From: Rhizophlyctis rosea
Taxonomy: Eukaryota > Chytridiomycota > Chytridiomycetes > Rhizophlyctidales > Rhizophlyctidaceae
Reading direction: 5' to 3'
Length of the DNA: 14,318 nt
NCBI GenBank assembly: GCA_027596075.1
Contig: JADGJC010000524.1
Span: 6,063-20,380 of the forward strand
In this document: piece by piece, positions 10,405 to 14,318 of the stretch
Layout: each line of letters begins with the position of its first letter
How positions within the stretch are numbered: position 1 is the stretch's first letter
Notes under the pieces: model-generated
Database searches by the model: none
What the model was told of the DNA's origin: nothing
What the model saw: the letters and a program-made list of their open reading frames with translations, nothing else
Translations under genes and position numbers: made by a program

Positions 10405-10419
10405 TGGTGGAGGTGCGGG
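10405..10419 (+). promoter_or_regulatory. Primer-binding-site-like motif of element C
   Basis: The 15-mer TGGTGGAGGTGCGGG begins with TGG, the complement of the tRNA CCA tail, and stands 51 bp before the Gag start. The identical 15-mer recurs at 11299, just after an LTR of element A. Recurrence at the same structural position in two elements is the main support. Confidence 0.55.
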
Positions 10420-10470
10420 GTATTAGCACTCACAAACCTCACCAACGGCTGCGACGTTACTTTCAGTTTG

Positions 10471-11067
10471 ATGACGGAATCACCTCGTTCGCTCTTGAAT
10501 ATTTCCATTGGTGCACCTACCGCTTCTACTCCATCTTCTTCTACTTCGTCTACGATTACGGATATCACCACGGATGCTATTTACAATCAATTCGGCAACC
10601 CCATAATACCAGCCATAAATATCGATCCCAACAATCCTGCCAACCCAGGCAATGTTGGTAATCCTCCCGACCCTAACAATCCTGCTAACCCGGGCAATGT
10701 CGGTAATCCTCCCGATCTCGGTGCCGTGCCTCATGTCGTCGTCGCCAGTCTTGCCCCCGTACATGCTGATAAGAATTTGCCTCGCATTGAGATCATAGCT
10801 TTTAAGCCGAGTAATTTCGATGCGGAGGACTGGATCCATGAGTTGGAGACGGATTTCGACGTGTATGGTTTCGGGGAGAAGTCCAAGCGGATGGTTTTGG
10901 CGCGAGCGTTAAAAGATTTGAAGGGGAAGGTTGCAGATTGGTATATGGATGATGAAGGGACTTGTCTGGTCGGGTATATTGCTTTGAAGGAAGGCTTTAT
11001 TCAGGCGTTGTGGGAGAGAAGACGACCCACCACCAATTTGCTTAGTCACGACGTGTCGTTTTGCTGA
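10471..11067 (+). CDS. gag: Ty3/Gypsy-type Gag, truncated by an inserted LTR
   Basis: From the ATG at 10471 the frame runs 198 codons, of which about the first 179 are Gag and the rest read into the LTR of element A that starts at 11009. The N-terminal part is Ser/Thr-rich, followed by an Asn/Pro/Gly-rich tandem repeat (residues 53-82). From about residue 103 comes a capsid-like domain: FKPSNFDAEDWIHELE, then a helix with VLARALKDLKGKVADWY. The Trp-acid-leucine pattern and the ADWY helix match the N-terminal capsid part of Ty3-type Gag (Retrotrans_gag family). The protein would normally continue through the rest of capsid and a zinc knuckle; these are missing. The open frame extends upstream to 10357, but 10471 fits the leader position best. 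This is a broken copy. Confidence 0.7.
   Translation: MTESPRSLLNISIGAPTASTPSSSTSSTITDITTDAIYNQFGNPIIPAINIDPNNPANPGNVGNPPDPNNPANPGNVGNPPDLGAVPHVVVASLAPVHADKNLPRIEIIAFKPSNFDAEDWIHELETDFDVYGFGEKSKRMVLARALKDLKGKVADWYMDDEGTCLVGYIALKEGFIQALWERRRPTTNLLSHDVSFC
10627..10716 (+). repeat. Two tandem 45-bp units inside gag
   Basis: Units 10627-10671 and 10672-10716 each encode PNNPANPGNVGNPPD. The protein copies are identical while the DNA copies differ at a few third codon positions, which suggests the duplication is not recent and that selection kept the protein before the element broke. Confidence 0.85.
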
Positions 11068-11293
11068 TGCTTTGATTAGGAAAATAGTTATTTTTGGATG
11101 TAGGGCTTCGTGGGCGTCGCCACATGTGTAGGAGTGCTCAATTTGCTTCATTGTGCTTTTTTTAGTTTAATCTCATAAGTGGGCGTGACTCAGGGGTGGC
11201 TGTGCACGAAAATGTATATACTTTGGGGTTCGCCCCTGTTCAAATAAGCTTTGTCTTTTTTGCATGTTAACATTAGTTCAGTTCAAGATCTCA
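11009..11293 (+). repeat. Left LTR of element A
   Basis: It starts TGTGGGAG and matches 11914-12177 closely, at roughly 80 percent by eye, from its first base to 11275 (shared end GTTAACATT). The probable LTR end is GATCTCA at 11293, because the primer-site motif follows six bases later; the last 18 bases are missing from the right copy. It contains a TATA-like GTATATA at 11214-11220, a conserved block AGGGCTTCG.GGGCGTCGC, and an AATAAG near 11244. It begins inside the Gag codon frame of element C. Confidence 0.65.
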
Positions 11294-11298
11294 ATAAA

Positions 11299-11313
11299 TG
11301 GTGGAGGTGCGGG
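11299..11313 (+). promoter_or_regulatory. Primer-binding-site-like motif of element A
   Basis: It is identical over 15 bases to the motif at 10405-10419 and lies immediately after the left LTR. The complementary tRNA 3' end would read CCCGCACCTCCA followed by CCA. Confidence 0.6.
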
Positions 11314-11913
11314 CCTGAACTAGCAGAATTACGCATAAAAAGACCAACTACCAGCAGTTTCATTACCCTTTACCTTTTAATCCCACGTCATTTCGACCAC
11401 TTTTGGGCGAGAACGACGAACTTCCCCTCTCGCAGGGCTCACTTTCCCACGCTACCAAAACGACGTCATCTACCCTCATTACGTACGTTTACCAAATCTA
11501 ACCACAAAATGCATACAGAACCCACCCAACGACAACTTATCACCTTTTCCGCCGTCTCTTTTGAGACACCCGTCGTTTTCATCTCAACTTTTTGTCATAA
11601 CCTGCACCCCTTTCCCACAGTGCCATCAACTACTTGGAAATCGCTTACCGCGGTCCACGGTCAGGAGTAACTCAACTTTACACGCCGGCAAAAGGCCTGT
11701 TCTGGCTTGGACCAACGTTTTGCTGTTTTCGAACTACCACAATTTCCACCCCACTACGCTGGAACCTGTTTACCCGGGTCTCGCCCAACATATTACCTCT
11801 AAAATCCCGCCTACCCCAGCCCGAACGTATCATACTGTTCGGCCTTCTTTCTTGCTTTGAATTTGTTCTGTGAGTGCTCTCGTTTGTGTAGTTGGGGAAG
11901 TCTGTTGGATCGG
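11314..11913 (+). other. Internal region of element A, no recognisable retroelement gene
   Basis: This is about 600 bp, C-rich on the plus strand. The longest frame from a true ATG (11509-11670) has about 53 codons and no Gag, protease, reverse transcriptase or integrase motif. A weak purine run (GGGGAAG at 11894-11900) precedes the right LTR but is not a convincing polypurine tract. The region appears non-coding. Confidence 0.5.
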
Positions 11914-12177
11914 TGTGGGAGCAAACGACCCACCACCAATTCGATTAGTTACAACGTTTTGTCTTGCTGATGCTTTGATTTAGAAAATAGTTATTTTTAG
12001 ATGTAGGGCTTCGCGGGCGTCGCCACATGTGGTGGAGGGATAAATTTGCTTCATTTTGCCTTTGTTTGTTTAATGGCATGTGTAGGCGTGACTCAGGGGT
12101 GGCTGTGCCCGAAATTGTATATACTTTGAGGTTCGCCCCTGTCCGAATAAACTTTGTCTTTTTCGCATGTTAACATT
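11914..12177 (+). repeat. Right LTR of element A, cut short at its 3' end
   Basis: It matches the left LTR from TGTGGGAG to GTTAACATT. The TATA-like GTATATA lies at 12117-12123 and an AATAAA at about 12146. The last 18 bases of the LTR are missing because element B starts at 12178. Divergence from the left copy indicates either an old insertion or copies of different origin. Confidence 0.65.
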
Positions 12178-12620
12178 TGCAGGGACGCGGACTAGTAGGA
12201 CGCGTCTGGTAGTATGAACGTGTCACGTGATTGGTTAGATGGAGAAACATGTGACAGATTTATTAGCTTAGTCAAGATCCCGTGACCCTTATGTAATCAC
12301 GTCAATCGCTTACGTGTTTTTCTGTCGCACTTGTGCCACCCTGTGGTACATATGCCTGTACGTGTGTGTTATGTTGTTCATTATTCATTTTCTCAATATA
12401 CACACAAACAGTTAACTATTGTGTTCATTTGAGTGTGTATTGCTACATTACCAAGGAGGTCTATTCGACCAGCATCTTTTTTAACTGTACGGCTTGGATA
12501 ACTACGGTAGCGACGTGTGCGTCTGATCAACCTAACGACTTCGCCACCCATTCTAGTCATGACGGGACGCCGGGCGACTAGGACGACAATCTAGCTTCGT
12601 TCTCACGCTTAATTGTTGCG
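12178..12620 (+). repeat. Left LTR-like repeat of element B
   Basis: It starts TGCAGGGACGCGGACTAG and aligns with 13883-14318 along its whole length (roughly 80-85 percent by eye), to the shared TTGTTGCG. Its true right end may extend beyond 12620 because the second copy is cut by the window edge. It contains several CACGTG or ACGTG motifs (possible bHLH-factor sites) and a run TTCATTATTCATTTTCTCAATA. Confidence 0.72.
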
Positions 12621-13283
12621 TACTGAGTCTGCTAGAGACTGCTCCACCACCAGGAGTGCTTCTCACACCAGTGACACTCCACGTTTCCTACAATTTCGAC
12701 TACAAGTCGTCCTAAATCAGCGAGAGCAGCACGTTGGGAACTCGTTTGGCTTCCGGTGATCTGTTCAGTTGATTCAACCACCCACATACCCTCACAGCAG
12801 CACGACTGGTCCAAAACACCGGTGTCTGCATCCTTCCTGCCTCGAAAGGGCTCCAAGGACTCGCAGAGCGGACTAGGTCATTACCTCGAGGTTGCCGCAG
12901 CAGCCAGCGTAGACGGGGGCTTTGACGCGTAGAGCGCGATATCTGTGGTACTCTTGAGCCAATGGTTAGACGCTTCAGCTTGCTGAAGTGGGGAGAGATC
13001 ACAGAAACGTGCGTGCACTTCCTTCGCTACGTATACCGAGCTGTTTGTAGCCCAGAGTTCCTTGGGTGTTCAGGCCAGCCGAATACTAGTGTTCGAGTGC
13101 ACTAGTTTAGTAGGAGGAACAGGAGGGATATTGAAGGGTTTTTTGGATGGATTGACCCCTGCTTGAAATTTTCCTACCCAAAGGGGCAGGGGGAACCTAT
13201 TGTCCAATTTACTTCGTTAAGCGGGTAGTTAGTACAACATTACCTCGCCACCACCACCAAATCTTCTGAATTCCCGCTCGACT
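12621..13283 (+). other. Leader region of element B
   Basis: These 663 bp lie between the left repeat and the Gag-like ORF. No ORF of note occurs on the plus strand. A 7-bp inverted repeat CCCCTGC/GCAGGGG (13156-13162 and 13186-13192) could form a hairpin, and a purine-rich run occurs at 13111-13130. No TGG-type primer site was recognised. Minus-strand frames here (12632-13002) do not look like real proteins. Confidence 0.4.
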
Positions 13284-13943
13284 ATGTCAGGAGACCGTAC
13301 CAAGGACTTCCCAGTACACCGTAGAGGTAGCCAAGAGTCGGAGGAATCATACGCTACTCGTATTTTGCGCGAAGCTGATCGAACAACAGGATTGCATGAT
13401 CCACGGCGTACAAACATTGATCCGACAACTGGGGAACCATTCGTACCTTGTCATACCATCCCACGTACACCACCATTTGGCACAAGCACCCCAATGGCGG
13501 GCCGAGATGCCCCGGAAGGATCGAACTTGGGGGGGGACAACATCACACCTCTTTGTGGGGAAGCATCTACGGAATCAGGGCGGTATGAACGGTATTGGGA
13601 CGCGGCTGCGGGTCAGGTTGAGCGTACGTTGGGAAAACTTTGCGATCATGTTCAACGTTCACAACGTGAACGTGAGGAGGAAGAAGAGAGACAACGCTTG
13701 TTGCGGGAACAGGAGGAATTGGAATATAACGTTGCTTTTGAGAAGCAACAGGATGAACAAAGTCGAGGAAGCCGTGAGGCTGGAATACGCAAGCGTAGGG
13801 CGGAGGCAAGGGCTGGGGAATTGGAACAGTTGAGGGCAAATGCGGAGGAGGAAGTTAGGGAGGTTGAGGAGATGCGCGCTGCTGCAGGGATGCGGACTAG
13901 TAGGACGCGTCTGGTAGTTCGAACGTGTCACGTGATTGATTAG
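13284..13943 (+). CDS. Coiled-coil Gag-like protein of element B
   Basis: 219 residues from an ATG at 13284, beginning MSGDRTKDFPVHRRGSQESE. Residues 1-100 are polar and Pro/Gly/Thr-rich, and 112-198 form a long charged coiled coil rich in Glu, Arg and Gln (for example EREEEEERQRLLREQEELE). The last 18-20 residues are encoded by the right-hand repeat that starts at 13883, so the stop codon at 13941-13943 lies inside the LTR. There is no CCHC knuckle, protease or polymerase motif. Position between two direct repeats suggests a Gag or structural role; the protein itself is not recognised as any named Gag family. It could instead be a captured host gene fragment. Confidence 0.55.
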   Translation: MSGDRTKDFPVHRRGSQESEESYATRILREADRTTGLHDPRRTNIDPTTGEPFVPCHTIPRTPPFGTSTPMAGRDAPEGSNLGGDNITPLCGEASTESGRYERYWDAAAGQVERTLGKLCDHVQRSQREREEEEERQRLLREQEELEYNVAFEKQQDEQSRGSREAGIRKRRAEARAGELEQLRANAEEEVREVEEMRAAAGMRTSRTRLVVRTCHVID

Positions 13944-14318
13944 ATAGAATACCACGTGACTGATTTATTAGCTTAGTCAGGATCACGTGACCCTTATGTA
14001 ATCACGTCGATCGCTGAAGTGTTTTTCTGTCACACCTGTACCACCTTGAGTGACATATGTGCGCTTGCGTGTGTGTGTATGTGTTCATTATTCAATTATC
14101 TCAATATGCATCCAAAATGTTAACTTATTGTTCATTTGAGTGTGTATTGCTTCAGCAGGTCTATTAGACCAGCAGCTTTATAACTGTACGGCTTGCATAA
14201 CCACGGTTGCGACGTTTCGTCCTGATCAACCGCGACTTCGACACCCATTCTGGTCATAACGGGACGCCGGAACGACTAGGGCGACGATTTTAAGCTTTGT
14301 TCACGCTTAATCGTTGCG
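13883..14318 (+). repeat. Right LTR-like repeat of element B, cut by the window edge
   Basis: Its first bases are TGCAGGGATGCGGACTAG and it aligns with 12178-12620 to the last base of the window. It supplies the C-terminal codons and stop of the Gag-like ORF. CACGTGA motifs are conserved between the two copies. Confidence 0.72.

Larger units (their letters stand above)
10405..11008 (+). mobile_element. Element C: 5' fragment of a Ty3/Gypsy-like LTR retrotransposon
   Basis: It comprises a primer-site-like motif (10405), a short leader and a Gag start (10471) that ends abruptly at 11008 where the LTR of element A begins. Its 5' LTR should lie in 10137-10404. Protease, reverse transcriptase, RNase H and integrase are absent. 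If A and B are insertions, the remainder may resume to the right of the window. Confidence 0.6.
11009..12177 (+). mobile_element. Element A: short non-autonomous LTR element (TRIM-like)
   Basis: Two direct LTR copies flank about 620 bp that begins with a primer-site motif and has no retroelement protein. Total length is near 1.17 kb. This is the architecture of terminal-repeat retrotransposons in miniature, which depend on enzymes of full-length relatives. It interrupts the Gag of element C. The left flank is GGCGT; the matching target duplication would lie beyond element B and cannot be seen. An alternative is recombination between unrelated solo LTRs. Confidence 0.5.
12178..14318 (+). mobile_element. 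Element B: Gag-only LTR element (TR-GAG-like)
   Basis: Direct repeats of at least 440 bp flank about 1.26 kb that contains a leader and a single coiled-coil ORF and no enzyme genes. This resembles terminal-repeat elements with a GAG domain, non-autonomous elements described in plants. It abuts the truncated right LTR of element A, so it likely inserted into that LTR. The real right end lies outside the window. An internally deleted copy of a larger element is an equally good explanation. Confidence 0.5.

Noticed and set aside
11251..11670. Frame of 139 codons crossing from the LTR of A into its interior
   Set aside because: It has no true ATG until 11509 and crosses the LTR end and primer site. 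No Gag features are seen.
11004..12182. 5-bp target duplication flanking element A directly
   Set aside because: The left flank GGCGT is not repeated right after 12177. This is expected if B is inserted there, so it is neither support nor refutation.
12632..13002. Minus-strand frames inside element B
   Set aside because: They run opposite to the element's orientation, have no domain, and overlap each other in different frames.
1..14318. CRISPR array, prophage or bacterial operon
   Set aside because: There are no regularly spaced short repeats and no bacterial gene layout. Introns and LTR elements show the DNA is eukaryotic.

Overview
The window looks like eukaryotic, probably fungal, nuclear DNA. 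The evidence is a short GT-AG intron (97 bp) in the clearest gene, A at -3 of plausible start codons, a poly-glutamine/proline-rich protein typical of fungal regulators, and a cluster of LTR-retrotransposon pieces with a Ty3-type Gag. Nothing looks bacterial: there are no operons and no Shine-Dalgarno sites. I cannot name the species.

Layout. 1-582 (minus) is the N-terminal 194 codons of a disordered poly-Q protein that runs off the left edge. 583-4706 is mostly unassigned; its best candidate is a minus-strand exon pair (about 2265-1518) ending in a single membrane span. 4707-5730 (plus) is the best gene: a two-exon protein of about 308 aa with a four-cysteine zinc ribbon at each end. 5731-10140 has no long uninterrupted gene, but short minus-strand reading frames can be linked through short GT-AG introns in consistent phase, most convincingly from 9876 to 9019. 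I treat this as a hypothesis.

10141-14318 is a retrotransposon nest. A Ty3-like Gag fragment (element C, primer-binding-site-like motif at 10405, Gag from 10471) is cut at 11008/11009 by a short LTR element A (LTRs 11009-11293 and 11914-12177, almost no coding content, the same primer-site motif at 11299). The right LTR of A stops where element B begins (LTR-like repeats 12178-12620 and 13883-14318). B carries only a coiled-coil, Gag-like ORF (13284-13943) that terminates inside its own right-hand repeat. The simplest reading is B inserted in A inserted in C. Neither A nor B shows protease, reverse transcriptase or integrase here, so both would depend on proteins made elsewhere.
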